Made by a program: the position numbers and the translations under genes. A model generated the notes under the pieces. The model was not told the origin of the DNA, searched no databases, and saw only the letters and a program-made list of their open reading frames with translations. This document shows, in pieces, positions 43,052 to 52,211 of a stretch of 63,834 bases of DNA. The number at the start of each line of letters is the position of its first letter. The first letter of the stretch is position 1. Source of the DNA: Acidobacteriota bacterium. GTDB taxonomy: Bacteria > Acidobacteriota > Terriglobia > Acidiferrales > UBA7541. Location: positions 1 to 63,834 of the forward strand of contig JABCZJ010000023.1 in NCBI GenBank assembly GCA_013289715.1, given 5' to 3'.

Positions 43052-44455
43052 ATGATAAAGAAATCCACACTGATTGTCCTGCTCGCCGCTATCATCGTAG
43101 GCGCGGCTGCCTATTATTTCGATTGGAAGCGCGGCCAAAAAGAAGCCGCGAACTCGTCTGCGGACAACACCAAGCCCGCATTCACGCTCCAGGCCGATGA
43201 TATCGCGTCGCTGAATATCTCCTTTCCGGCCGACCCGAAAGCACAACCAATCCACTTTGAAAAACATAATGGCGTGTGGCAAATTACCCAGCCTCTGCAG
43301 ACAAGCGCCGATGACGCCTCGCTCCAGGGAATTCTGCAGCAGCTCGGGTCGGCCCGCGTCGCGCAGACCGAGCCCGGCACGCCGGATCGCTTGAAAGTAT
43401 TCGGGCTGGAAACTCCAGACGTCACGCTCGATTTTCAACTGAAGAACGGCGCCAAGCATTCGCTTCGCTTGGGCAAGAAAGATTTCACGGGGGTTTCCGT
43501 CTACGCGATCGTGGACCGCGCGAAGGACGTAGCTTTACTCCCCGAATCCTTGCTGGCCAGCGCGGACAAGCCTCTGCAGGAATTGCGCGATCATTCCGTC
43601 CTGCACTTCGTTGCCCCAGACATGACTTCGTTCGACCTCAAGAATCCATCGGGCGAACTCGCGGCGGCCAAGGACCACGACGCGTGGAAGTTTACGAAAC
43701 CCAGCAGCGCGCCCGGCGACCTTTACGCCATCGACCAGCTTCTCGCCTCCATTGCCAGCAGCCGGATGACTACCATCGCCAGCGAAGCCCCGGATGATCT
43801 CGCGAAGTTTGGTCTCGCAAGTCCCGGAATTTCACTTACCGTTACGGATGCCAAGGGCGAGACCGCGACTTTGCTCGTGGGAAAAAAGGAAGGCGACGAG
43901 TATTTCGCGCGCGATACCTCGCGCCCGACGATCTTCCGCATCAATCAGGACGTGTACAAGAAGCTCACGCAAAGTTTCAGCGACCTGCGCGATAAAAAAT
44001 TCGTTCATTTCGATCCGGCGACGATCACCCACGCTGAAATTCACAACGCCAGCGGCACGATCTTGGTCACGCGCGAAGATGAAACAAACTGGACCTTTGA
44101 CGCAACGGGTCAACCAGACGAAAAAACGAAGCAGAATGACCAACCGAAGAACGGCCAACAGAAAGACAATCAGCAGGCAAAGCCCGTAAGTCTCGACAAG
44201 CTCTTCAATCCGCTGCAGCAAGTCACCTCTGAAGAAATCTTCGACCGGCCTACGCCCGAACTGCTCGCGAAGCTGGCGAAGCCCGCCTTCGCAGCGATCC
44301 TCACCGACAAGAACGGAAAAGTGCTAAAAGTTGAAATTTCGAAGGTATCGAGCGGGTTCGTTTACGGACGTACCAGTGAAGCTCCGACGATCTACAAACT
44401 AAAACCCCAAATTCTCACGGGTTTAGATCTTAAGCCTTCCGACCTGACAAACTAA
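43052..44455 (+). CDS. DUF4340 domain protein of the gld-like ABC operon
   Basis: A 467-aa protein anchored by one N-terminal helix (LIVLLAAIIVGAAAYYF). Two copies of the DUF4340 fold are visible as repeated GLxxP...LxLG/VGKK blocks (FGLETPDVTLDF..LRLGKKD and FGLASPGISLTV..LLVGKKE). A Gln/Lys-rich stretch near residues 355-375 interrupts the second half. DUF4340 genes regularly follow gldG-like genes. Mechanism unknown. Confidence 0.85.
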   Translation: MIKKSTLIVLLAAIIVGAAAYYFDWKRGQKEAANSSADNTKPAFTLQADDIASLNISFPADPKAQPIHFEKHNGVWQITQPLQTSADDASLQGILQQLGSARVAQTEPGTPDRLKVFGLETPDVTLDFQLKNGAKHSLRLGKKDFTGVSVYAIVDRAKDVALLPESLLASADKPLQELRDHSVLHFVAPDMTSFDLKNPSGELAAAKDHDAWKFTKPSSAPGDLYAIDQLLASIASSRMTTIASEAPDDLAKFGLASPGISLTVTDAKGETATLLVGKKEGDEYFARDTSRPTIFRINQDVYKKLTQSFSDLRDKKFVHFDPATITHAEIHNASGTILVTREDETNWTFDATGQPDEKTKQNDQPKNGQQKDNQQAKPVSLDKLFNPLQQVTSEEIFDRPTPELLAKLAKPAFAAILTDKNGKVLKVEISKVSSGFVYGRTSEAPTIYKLKPQILTGLDLKPSDLTN

Positions 44456-44512
44456 CCGCGCACGAAAGAGCATCCTCACAGCGGCCGCAGCACGTCCCGC
44501 GCGTCGACCGCA

Positions 44513-44761
44513 TCAGGCCGTAGTGTGCATTTCTTCCAACACGTTCTCCGTAGGCCATGTCGCGACGAGCAGCACTTTTCCCGTTACGGGAGAAATGTGC
44601 ACGTAAAATACGTGCGTGTCGCTCTTGATCTCGTACAACTCAGGATGTCTCGGATCGGGAATTGCCGGCGCGCCACTGGCCAATAAATGGCACAACTGCA
44701 CGATCAATTCCGTTGGATGGTCCCGCAAGTCTTCGATCTGCGTGTCACATGCCCAGCGCAT
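44513..44761 (-). CDS. Small hypothetical protein
   Basis: An 82-aa protein with good coding composition: LVQLCHLL-type helix, then VFYVHISPVTGKVLLVATWP, a beta hairpin. No family is recognised. It is convergent with the DUF4340 gene. Confidence 0.5.
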   Translation of the reverse strand: MRWACDTQIEDLRDHPTELIVQLCHLLASGAPAIPDPRHPELYEIKSDTHVFYVHISPVTGKVLLVATWPTENVLEEMHTTA

Positions 44762-44984
44762 CAGCTTGCTCCTCCCCCAGCCTTTTTTCCTGCCTCACTA
44801 CTTATACGGTTGGATGCTGCAAAATGTTGCAGGGGCTCCTCATTTTTCAACTTTAATTTCGCCAAATTGGCTGCCACCCGGCGCCGTTGCCAAAATCAAG
44901 TATACGAACGTTAACCCCTAACTTGTTACTTGCGCGGCCCTTCTAAACTTGCCATAGTCCTCACAGCGGAGGGAACCACTCATC

Positions 44985-45188
44985 GTGACTAAGCCCAGGC
45001 TCAAGAAGACCAGCCGCATGAAGCGCGACAAGCGGCGTAAGCACCACCATTGGCAGGTTACCGTGTACTACGCCGACGGCGAAAAGTTTGCTCGCGTTTA
45101 CATTGATCGCGATCGCGCTCAGAAGTTCGCCGACCGGCAGAAGAAATCCCCTGTCGTCAAGGCTACTCGAATTATGGAAGTTGATTAG
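44985..45188 (+). CDS. Small very basic hypothetical protein
   Basis: A 67-aa protein with GTG start and GGAGGGA upstream. The N-terminal 25 residues are almost all Lys/Arg/His, followed by HWQVTVYYADGEKFARVYIDRDRAQKFADRQ, a strand-strand-helix. Nucleic acid binding is plausible. No family is assigned. Confidence 0.6.
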   Translation: MTKPRLKKTSRMKRDKRRKHHHWQVTVYYADGEKFARVYIDRDRAQKFADRQKKSPVVKATRIMEVD

Positions 45189-45344
45189 CTCGCGATTGGG
45201 CGGCGCCAGCGCTCCTGTGCAGCACCGCGAAGACGCCTCGCCGCCTCTACCATTTTTTCATCCTCGCCGATCATCACTCTCGACCGTCGCGAAGTTCGTC
45301 CCGGTACAGGCCCCGAGTAACGCTGTTGTACGATCCTGTTAGAC

Positions 45345-45768
45345 ATGACAGAACTCAGCTTGGGGCGGTGCGAACACTGCACCAACGCGTTTGGCTAGCA
45401 GCTATACCACCGCGGCTTTGGCGAATGCTCTTACGCCTGCTGCGATAAATGTGGCATGACGGCAGTTCTTTCGTACTGGAGCAAGCAAATGCCTGGTATG
45501 CCGTGCGATTGCCCCCGGCACGAGGAGATTTGCGCGGAGTTGGAGCAATCCCTCGAGCCGCGCCCATGCGGCGGGGTATTCCAAAAAAAGTTTGTTTCCG
45601 CGCTGTCCACAGTACAAGCACCCTTTGTCAGCCCCAATTGCCTCTCAATACATCGAGTCAAATGCACCGGGCACGAAAAAAGGCTGGCGGTGGCAAGTTA
45701 ACTGGCACGCGACTTATTGCATCGTTATCGAGAACAGAGAAGTCCAAGACAATTTCAAGCCCACGTAA
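45345..45768 (+). pseudogene. Zinc-ribbon protein gene broken by an amber codon and a frameshift
   Basis: The frame from ATG 45345 reads RCEHCTNAFG, then TAG at 45396-45398, then QLYHRGFGECSYACCDKCG, a second Cys pair that makes sense only as the continuation. After PCGGVF an extra base before a run of seven A shifts the frame, and the +1 frame continues with PRCPQYKHPLS, SNAPGTKKGWRWQVNWHA and YCIVIENREVQDNF to a TAA at 45766. The expected CPxC of the third knuckle reads CPQY. Three independent lesions (stop, frameshift, Cys to Tyr) mark a decaying gene. Function of the intact family is not known to me. Confidence 0.7.
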
Positions 45769-45973
45769 ATCCGAGTTTATTTTTGCAGGCACGCCCGCTC
45801 CCGACAAGCCGCGCACCCGGAAACCGACTCACTACCGACTCGCGAGCCTCTTCTGAACCGCGTCCCATTTCTGCTATAGTTGCCGCCCTCTGGACCACTT
45901 CGTCCAGGTTTCGAATCAAGGCCTCGCGCCAGTATCGTCGCGGCCCGAATCTCCTGCGGAGTTTTCAGCGGCT

Positions 45974-46267
45974 ATGCCCGACCAAAGCTACGTCCCGCAC
46001 CCCGTAGATGTTTCGCAAGTAAGCCTGGAGGGCCTGCAACCACTTCTGGAAGGCCTCGCGCGCAACGCGCACGAGATCTGGGCGCAACAACGCCTGCGCG
46101 ATGGCTGGACCTACGGCGCGCATCGCGACGATGTGAAGCGCACGCATCCCGGTCTGGTCCCGTACGAAAATCTTTCGGAGTCGGAAAAGGAATACGACCG
46201 CGTGATGGTCAACGAAACCTTGAAAGCCATTCTCGCCCTGGGATATCGCATCGTCAAAAGTGAGTGA
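45974..46267 (+). CDS. RyR-domain protein, partner of the SLOG-TM protein
   Basis: A 97-aa protein that is a single RyR domain (PF02026): PHPVDVSQVSLEGLQPLLEGL, ARNAHEIWAQQR, GWTYGAHRDD, HPGLVPYENLSESEKEYDR and ETLKAILALGYRI. In bacteria, RyR domains occur with SLOG, TIR and SLATT domains in nucleotide-centred conflict systems (predicted by comparative genomics), where RyR is thought to sense a nucleotide-derived ligand. The stop overlaps the ATG of the next gene (TGATG), so the two are co-translated. No catalytic residues are expected. Confidence 0.85.
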   Translation: MPDQSYVPHPVDVSQVSLEGLQPLLEGLARNAHEIWAQQRLRDGWTYGAHRDDVKRTHPGLVPYENLSESEKEYDRVMVNETLKAILALGYRIVKSE

Positions 46268-48153
46268 TGCCTAAATCTCAACCACCAAAACCCAGGCTCG
46301 CCTTGCGTGTCGGTGTCACCGGCCACAAGCCGGCAGCCCTGCGCGTTGCCCAAATCGATGTGCTGCAAGAGAAAATTCACGAAGTGCTGCAAATCCTGAA
46401 GCAATTCGCGCTGGAACATCCGCGAGTCTCTGCGTCCTATCGCGAGCGCGACGAACCAATCCTGCGGCTGGTTTCCGCGCTGGCCGAAGGTGCGGATCGC
46501 TACGCGGCGCACCAGGCGATTGCGCTCGGGTACGAACTGCAATGCCCGTTGCCCTTCGCCCGCGACGAATACCTCAACGATTTCGAAACAGACGCCTCCG
46601 CCCAGGAATTCAACCGCCTGCTCGACGATTCCGAGCACACCACCGCGATCCTCGAATTGGACGGCTCCCGCGACCGCGCATCGGAATCGTACCTGGCAGC
46701 GGGCCGCGTCATTCTGAGCCAATCCGACGTGCTGCTCGCGATTTGGGATGGTGAAGATCCGCGAGGCGAGGGTGGCACGGCGCAGATCGTCGCCGAAGCG
46801 GGCTTGCGCAATATCTTGTCCATCCGCATCGAATCCACCGCTCCGCATCGCATCTTCTACCGCCGTTCCGCCGACAATTGGGAATCCTCTAGCGAAGCCA
46901 GAGACTGGTTGCTTGGCCAGTTGCGCACTCTGTTGAACCCTCCGCGCCACACCAAGAAGGAAAAAGAGGAAGAGCTCGCGACGTCTCCGCACGACTACTT
47001 CTCCGAAGCGCAAAAGTGGTGGAATTGGGGCATGGGCTGGATCCCGTTTCGCAACCTGTGGTTGTTTCGTCCGACCAAGCCTCGCTGGACGGTTCCCGAT
47101 TTCGGATTGTCCGGCGTGGAGGAGTGGCTCGCGGTTTTGAAAAATACCGAGGCGTTTTCGGACAGCGCGATCGGGCTCATCGACAACGCTCGTCTTTGCG
47201 ATCATTTCGGCTGGGCCAACGGCCTCGCCGAATACTACGGCAACCTCTATCGCTCGGCGTTTGTCGCCAACTACCTCCTCAGCGCCCTGGCGGTCTTTTG
47301 TGCATTCGTCCACTACGCCCTGGAACAACTCAATTGGGAGAAAACAAGCTTGGGATTCATCGCTGCGGAACTGGTGCTGCTAGGATTGATAGCCTTCATT
47401 TACGCCACCGGCAGGTCGCACCGTTGGCACGAACGCTGGATAGACTACCGCTTGCTCGCTGAGTACCTGCGCCAGTTGTTTTTCTTGATGCCCTTGGGTC
47501 CCGGCGAACTCTCCTCGCCGCATCTGCCGAAATATATGTCGGCGGGCGATCCCAAGACGACCTGGATGTATTGGCATTACCTGGCCCTGCGTCGCGAAAT
47601 CGGCATGGTCGGCGGCGAGTACAGTCACGCCTACCTGGATTCCGTGCGCTCCTTTCTGAACAGTAAAGACGGCATTCGCGGCCAGATTGACTATCACGAG
47701 AACAATGCAGACCGGATGGAAACACTCGATTCCAGATTTGTCGGCTTGACCAAAGCGCTTTTCGTCGTTGCCATCGCAGCGGCCGTCGCCGCCGGGATTC
47801 TTCAGGTGCTATTGTTGAAGTGTCTTCTTCCGGAAGCGGTGGCGCACTCGTTGGCAGTTCTGTGGATCACGGCCGCGATTGCCTTTCTTGCCACAGCGTC
47901 TCCTACTCTGGGAGCCGCCCTGGCAGGTATACGCAGCCAGGCGGAATTCGAACGCGTGAAAAAAAGATCGCGCGCGATGCTGCACACCTTGCAGCGCATT
48001 TGCAAAGAGCTGGACGCGCGCGACCGGCGTCAGCAGGAAATATCGCTCGCGGCCCTCAACCTGATCGTCGCCGAAGCCGGTCAATTAATGGTGGACGAAC
48101 TCCTCGATTGGCGAATCGTCTTCAAAGATAGGCCGCTTCCCGAGCCAGGCTAA
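46267..48153 (+). CDS. SLOG-like nucleotide-sensing protein with two TM pairs (SLATT-like)
   Basis: A 628-aa protein from ATG 46267 (an in-frame GTG is one codon earlier). Residues 13-190 form a Rossmann-like SLOG domain: RVGVTGHKP, LAEGADRYAA, QCPLPFARDEY, LAAGRVILSQSDVLLAIWDG and GEGGTAQIV, the set of Gly-rich and acidic loops used for nucleotide ligands. Two helices (about 332-352 and 362-381) and the segment RWHERWIDYRLLAEYLR (386-402) resemble SLATT proteins; a second helix pair (about 497-555) follows. The layout is sensor plus membrane effector. Coupled to the RyR gene, it is best read as a candidate immune module that perturbs the membrane; this role is inferred. Confidence 0.75.
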   Translation: MPKSQPPKPRLALRVGVTGHKPAALRVAQIDVLQEKIHEVLQILKQFALEHPRVSASYRERDEPILRLVSALAEGADRYAAHQAIALGYELQCPLPFARDEYLNDFETDASAQEFNRLLDDSEHTTAILELDGSRDRASESYLAAGRVILSQSDVLLAIWDGEDPRGEGGTAQIVAEAGLRNILSIRIESTAPHRIFYRRSADNWESSSEARDWLLGQLRTLLNPPRHTKKEKEEELATSPHDYFSEAQKWWNWGMGWIPFRNLWLFRPTKPRWTVPDFGLSGVEEWLAVLKNTEAFSDSAIGLIDNARLCDHFGWANGLAEYYGNLYRSAFVANYLLSALAVFCAFVHYALEQLNWEKTSLGFIAAELVLLGLIAFIYATGRSHRWHERWIDYRLLAEYLRQLFFLMPLGPGELSSPHLPKYMSAGDPKTTWMYWHYLALRREIGMVGGEYSHAYLDSVRSFLNSKDGIRGQIDYHENNADRMETLDSRFVGLTKALFVVAIAAAVAAGILQVLLLKCLLPEAVAHSLAVLWITAAIAFLATASPTLGAALAGIRSQAEFERVKKRSRAMLHTLQRICKELDARDRRQQEISLAALNLIVAEAGQLMVDELLDWRIVFKDRPLPEPG

Positions 48154-48436
48154 TTCGCTCGATCGCCCGAGGCACCGCAGCTCACCCCAGGAAGCTCAGC
48201 GTCGGCGTCGTGAAATTCGGAAAGAAGGAAGCGAACGGGCGCATGCGACGCGCATCCGACTCTTCAGAATTTAGCAGTCCTGCGCCGCAGGGTATGGTCT
48301 ACGTGCGAAAACGAGAATCCGCGTCGGTCACACACCCAGCTATTGCCATGACATAGATCGCCAGGGAAGTGCGGCGTCAGCCGCTGCAGTACAGATTTTG
48401 CAGTTCGGAAATAGACTTGGCAGGTGGTCGTGATAA

Positions 48437-49300
48437 CTACGGCTGCGGCTCACGCTTATGTTTAGCAAATTTGCGTCGAATGTCCGGCCAGAACTCGTTT
48501 AGCACAATCCGAATCGCGTCATACCCCACTTGCGTGCCCCAAACCGATGCCGTGTTCGGGAAGTTCTTGTCGGCCTCGGGATGATAGCTATAGGTGGAAA
48601 TCGCGGCCGCCGCCAGGCTGCCCCCGATTTCACCAGCGTTAAACGTATTATGGCCCGAATCCGTTCGCGTGACGAATAGGCGGCTCAACGCGTAGCCCGT
48701 GCGGTGCACAAATCCACCTGTTCCCAATTGATAGTAACGCGGGTCCGTGTGCAACGCCGACGGGAGCACCGCATTGACCATGAAATTCTCAATCGTGCCG
48801 TCCGCGAACGCCGCTCCAAAGCGCTTGGCATATCCTTCGGCGCCCTGGCCGTAACCCGGTTCGCTGTTCTGAGCCTGGCTGATCCCCGCCAGCGCTCCGT
48901 ACCACGGATACTGCACGTAGTCGAACGAAGATCGCACCGCAACCTTGTATTTTTGCGCCACAGTCATGGGCGGAACGTGCGCCGAGTTTTCCAGCGTCAG
49001 AAAATTCGGCAGCGCGAAGAACAGCCGGTCCTTCGATCCAGCGTCAGATTGAGTGGTGCCCGGTGGATCGTTGGGATCGGCGGGTTTCTGGCCGCTAGTC
49101 GCTTGCCCAGATGACTGCGCGGTGCTCGGAGTTGCGGGCTGTGGTTGCTGTGCCGGTGGTGGTTGCCCCGACGGTTGCTGGGCGGGCTGCGGCGGAGGCT
49201 CCGCTTGTGGCCGGCCGTAACTCGAGGGCGTTCGTAAGAGCAGCGCGATCGCAAATGACGCCGAAAATAGAAATACGGGCCGCCAACGTCTGGTTGTCAT
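48437..49300 (-). CDS. Secreted hypothetical protein with Pro/Gln-rich linker
   Basis: A 287-aa protein. A signal peptide (FLFSASFAIALLL, about 9-22) is followed by a Pro/Gln/Ser-rich linker (30-85) and a domain with QYPWYGALAGISQA, LHTDPRYYQLG, GYALSRLFVTRTDSG and NAGEIGGSLAAAAISTYSYHP. Similar proteins are common and unnamed in acidobacterial genomes. Probably envelope-located; function unknown. Confidence 0.7.
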   Translation of the reverse strand: MTTRRWRPVFLFSASFAIALLLRTPSSYGRPQAEPPPQPAQQPSGQPPPAQQPQPATPSTAQSSGQATSGQKPADPNDPPGTTQSDAGSKDRLFFALPNFLTLENSAHVPPMTVAQKYKVAVRSSFDYVQYPWYGALAGISQAQNSEPGYGQGAEGYAKRFGAAFADGTIENFMVNAVLPSALHTDPRYYQLGTGGFVHRTGYALSRLFVTRTDSGHNTFNAGEIGGSLAAAAISTYSYHPEADKNFPNTASVWGTQVGYDAIRIVLNEFWPDIRRKFAKHKREPQP

Positions 49301-49661
49301 GTAAATCGATAATCCCCTGGCTCTGAGCCGCTATCTGAGCACTTCCCCGTGCCCATCCACCAAGCGACAAGCTCATCGCTGCAATTCCGTCCGTCTCTGC
49401 TGGGTGTATTAGGAATTCACTACGAGCCGCTGGTTAGTTCCACAATCCGCTCGTCAGCGTCTGGAACTCTTGAAACCGCGCGCCATTTCGAATCGCGCCG
49501 CTCTCTTGTGAAATGGGATGTAACTATAAGCATACCAGAATCGTGATGGGGCGCATCGGGGAGTTGCCATCTTCGCAATGCCACACTGCGGACTCTCGCC
49601 CTGCGGCATGCGTCCAGCGAACCGTTCCACTCCGCCGCTAGCACGCCCCTGGCACGATTGA
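49301..49661. other. 361-bp intergenic region, no gene seen
   Basis: It lies between two leftward genes and probably holds the promoter of the secreted hypothetical gene. No repeat or conserved motif stood out. Confidence 0.35.
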
Positions 49662-50597
49662 TCAGATGTGAGCCGCAGTCCGTTCGTTGCTTGCGTCGCC
49701 CAGGACGAGAACAGCCCCGCTGAAGGCCAAAGTATCGAAAAAATAGTTCAGGCTGACAATATCGGAGGGACTTGCGATCAAGATGGGCAAGTAAACAAAC
49801 AACACCAGAAGCAGAATGATAACGCCCAGATATGTCGCCGCCAGCCGCGTTTTCTTGTTCACGAGAACGCAAAGCCCCGCCGCAATAAGCACCGCGCCCG
49901 CGAGATAAGCCCAGAACAGCCGTCCCGGAATCCACTCCGGAATAATTTTCCCCAGCGGGACGCCGGGCGCGTACGTCGGATGCAGAAAATGCTCCACGCC
50001 GAAGAACACCGCCGGTATCCCGACGAAAAATCGCGCCACGGTCAGCAACAGCGGAGCGCCGCCCGCATGCCTTGCCCGCGTCTGCGAACCTGCAAACGCA
50101 AAAGCGCCGCCGCTGAAGGCAATCTCCCGCAATCCGACCGCCCAAAAAATTCTATTGCCCGGGTCCGCGATGATGTTGGGTCCGTGGATCATCAACACGA
50201 AGCAACAAAACATGGCGCCGAGCAATGTTGCTGCGAGCCGCGATTGTATTTTCAGCGTGATGCTCAGCGCCGCGGCAAGCAGAGCGACGCCCACAAGGTA
50301 AGCCCAAAATAGGTGCGCCGGCATCCACTGCGGAATGATGCTCGCGATGTCCGCCGTATCGGTAAAATGCTCCGTCGCGAACACCGCCATCGGAATCGCG
50401 AAAAACAGTCGGCCGAATGGCATGATCTTGTCGAGCCCGTGAGTTTGCGGTAGCTCGTCGTTGATGATTTTTACCAGACCGATGATGAACAGCGCGAGTG
50501 CCGCGAAATACGCCCAGAACACCGTACCGGGTAGACCGAAGACGGCAACCACAACCGCGAAATTGGCGCGCGACAAGTCCACAAAATTGCACAGCAT
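49662..50597 (-). CDS. DoxX-like membrane protein with an internal duplication
   Basis: A 311-aa protein from ATG 50597 (GGAGGGA upstream). It has about eight helices in two similar halves. Both halves contain EHF, then IIPxWxP, LFWAYL, RLAAT followed by LG, a P-x-x-IA-x-P turn and an AFSG. The pattern is that of the DoxX/DoxD-like four-helix module present twice. These families are small inner-membrane proteins of uncertain, possibly redox-related, function. No cofactor site is visible. Confidence 0.75.
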   Translation of the reverse strand: MLCNFVDLSRANFAVVVAVFGLPGTVFWAYFAALALFIIGLVKIINDELPQTHGLDKIMPFGRLFFAIPMAVFATEHFTDTADIASIIPQWMPAHLFWAYLVGVALLAAALSITLKIQSRLAATLLGAMFCCFVLMIHGPNIIADPGNRIFWAVGLREIAFSGGAFAFAGSQTRARHAGGAPLLLTVARFFVGIPAVFFGVEHFLHPTYAPGVPLGKIIPEWIPGRLFWAYLAGAVLIAAGLCVLVNKKTRLAATYLGVIILLLVLFVYLPILIASPSDIVSLNYFFDTLAFSGAVLVLGDASNERTAAHI

Positions 50598-51041
50598 TCG
50601 GCGGTCCCTCCACGTCCGGCTCAGAATCCATACGGTTTGGAACAGTTGCCCGCCACGCCCGCTCCTTGAGGACAGAAGAAACGCGCGTCGCGCCAATTTC
50701 TGTAACTCGCTTCCATATTGACGGCTCGATTGCACTTTCGTGAGGTACTGGTATCCCGCTGCCGAAAGCGAGATCATGTCTGGTGTAACAAATCAGGAAC
50801 AGATCGCGATGGCGGGACGAACCGAAAGGCCGCTAAAAGCAGAAGGCCCGCCTTGCAGCGGGCCTTCGAGGGGAGAAAGCTCCACGGCCACTGCGCGGTG
50901 GGCGGCAGAACTCTTTCCTCGGTCGCAGTCTAGTACGAGGTGCGGAAACCAGTCAAGCAGGAAAGGGCGCTTTTTAACCGTTCGTTAAAATGCTGAAAAG
51001 AATAACTTTATGCGTCAAAGCGCAGTTTTTCCACCGGGTGG
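50598..51041. other. 444-bp region with a terminator, no gene seen
   Basis: It lies between the DoxX-like gene and the end of the DUF6599 gene, both leftward. It contains an intrinsic terminator at 50842-50867. The rest is presumably the promoter of the DoxX-like gene. Confidence 0.45.
50834..50867 (-). terminator. Rho-independent terminator of the transglycosylase-amidase-DUF6599 operon
   Basis: On the minus strand a perfect 10-bp stem GAAGGCCCGC/GCGGGCCTTC with a 6-nt loop is followed by TGCTTTT. It lies 175 nt beyond the DUF6599 stop. This is the best-formed intrinsic terminator in the window. Confidence 0.7.
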
Positions 51042-52184
51042 TCACTTCGGCTGATTGCGCTCGATTCCGTAGAAGTCCTCTGAATTGATGGGCTTACTGC
51101 CCAGCCCCAATTGCAGCACTTGCATCGTGCTGCTGCGATCAAACACCTTATCGGGAAACAATCGCTTCACCACGATGCGGAATCCACCGAACGCGATCCC
51201 CGAAATCAGCGCGAAACAACAAATTATGCCGGTGCCAATGATCGCTCCCACAATCATCGTAGTGATCGGCGGCTCTTTAAATTGAAAAGTCGGCTCATTC
51301 CAGGTGACTTCCGCTCCCGATTGCACCTGATTCAACAATTTATCCGCCTCCGCTTGTGTGCGCGCGCCGAACACGATGGCCAGCAACGTGATGGAGCGCT
51401 TGCCGAAAACCGGAGAACCATTTTGGTCCGCGTCGGCCGCGTTCACATGATAAACCTGCTGCAGCTCGTTCAATTTTTTCTGCGCGGTCTGCGGAGTAGG
51501 GAAGTCCGCGATCAGAAGATTCAGCTCGCGCCCATCCACGTGATACCGCGCGACCTCCGCTTCGGCGCCAGTTGAAAAACCCAGCCAGTCATTCTGCGAC
51601 ACGGGGAAAAACTGGTTCAGCGTAACGGGTCCCAAAATGTATTTGTCGGAACGATCGATGAATCCCTTCGTCGGCAAATGCTCGGTTAGCGTAGGCAATG
51701 GGCCTTGCTGCGCCTTGGATGCGACCGCGCTCACCAAAGCCGTCAAATCGTTCGCATCCTTGGTCAAATCACTGCCGTGAATATCCAGCACTAGGTTTCC
51801 CAGCAGCACCAGCGCCTCCTCGCGAGACATAACCGAATGCTGGTTCGGTCCCGATCGCACCATATCCGGCGCGCGCAGATAGGAGTACAGCCCATACGCT
51901 CCGCTGGGATCCTTCATCCGATAAACCGTCACCTGCAGCGCATCTTGACCGAGCGCATAGCTTCCCTCCTCGCCCGAAAGAAACCCATATTCCTGCCGTG
52001 CCGCCGCTCGCTGGCTGGCAAACATGCTCGCAACATGATCGCCGTCGTATACGACAGGAGGATTCAGTCCGGCTTTGGTGCTGCCACTCCATCCGCCGAA
52101 GGAGTTCGGCAGAATGCCCTGCGCAGACGCAGGCAGGGCGGCCAGAAGCACAAATAGAATAAGCAAGCCTAAGGCGTGGCGCAT
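51042..52184 (-). CDS. DUF6599 family membrane-associated protein
   Basis: A 380-aa protein with a signal peptide (ALGLLILFVLLAALPASAQG). The body has GGWSGSTKAG, YRMKDPSGAYGLYSYLR and RSGPNQHSV, and a C-terminal membrane helix (TTMIVGAIIGTGIICCFALISG) near 310-335. It matches DUF6599, widespread in Acidobacteriota and of unknown function. It starts 27 bp after the amidase gene, so it is likely part of the same cell-wall operon. Confidence 0.8.
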   Translation of the reverse strand: MRHALGLLILFVLLAALPASAQGILPNSFGGWSGSTKAGLNPPVVYDGDHVASMFASQRAAARQEYGFLSGEEGSYALGQDALQVTVYRMKDPSGAYGLYSYLRAPDMVRSGPNQHSVMSREEALVLLGNLVLDIHGSDLTKDANDLTALVSAVASKAQQGPLPTLTEHLPTKGFIDRSDKYILGPVTLNQFFPVSQNDWLGFSTGAEAEVARYHVDGRELNLLIADFPTPQTAQKKLNELQQVYHVNAADADQNGSPVFGKRSITLLAIVFGARTQAEADKLLNQVQSGAEVTWNEPTFQFKEPPITTMIVGAIIGTGIICCFALISGIAFGGFRIVVKRLFPDKVFDRSSTMQVLQLGLGSKPINSEDFYGIERNQPK

Positions 52185-52211
52185 AGTGTCCTTCTATTAG
52201 ACGCCAATATT

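Noticed and set aside
39644..44455. A gliding-motility operon
   Set aside because: The genes resemble gldA/F/G, but no gldB-N or SprA-type gliding genes are near, so a generic ABC system is the safer reading.
45185..45385. Minus-strand frame with a basic C-terminus before the zinc-ribbon pseudogene
   Set aside because: It overlaps the pseudogene start, has no ribosome binding site and no family; may be a chance frame.
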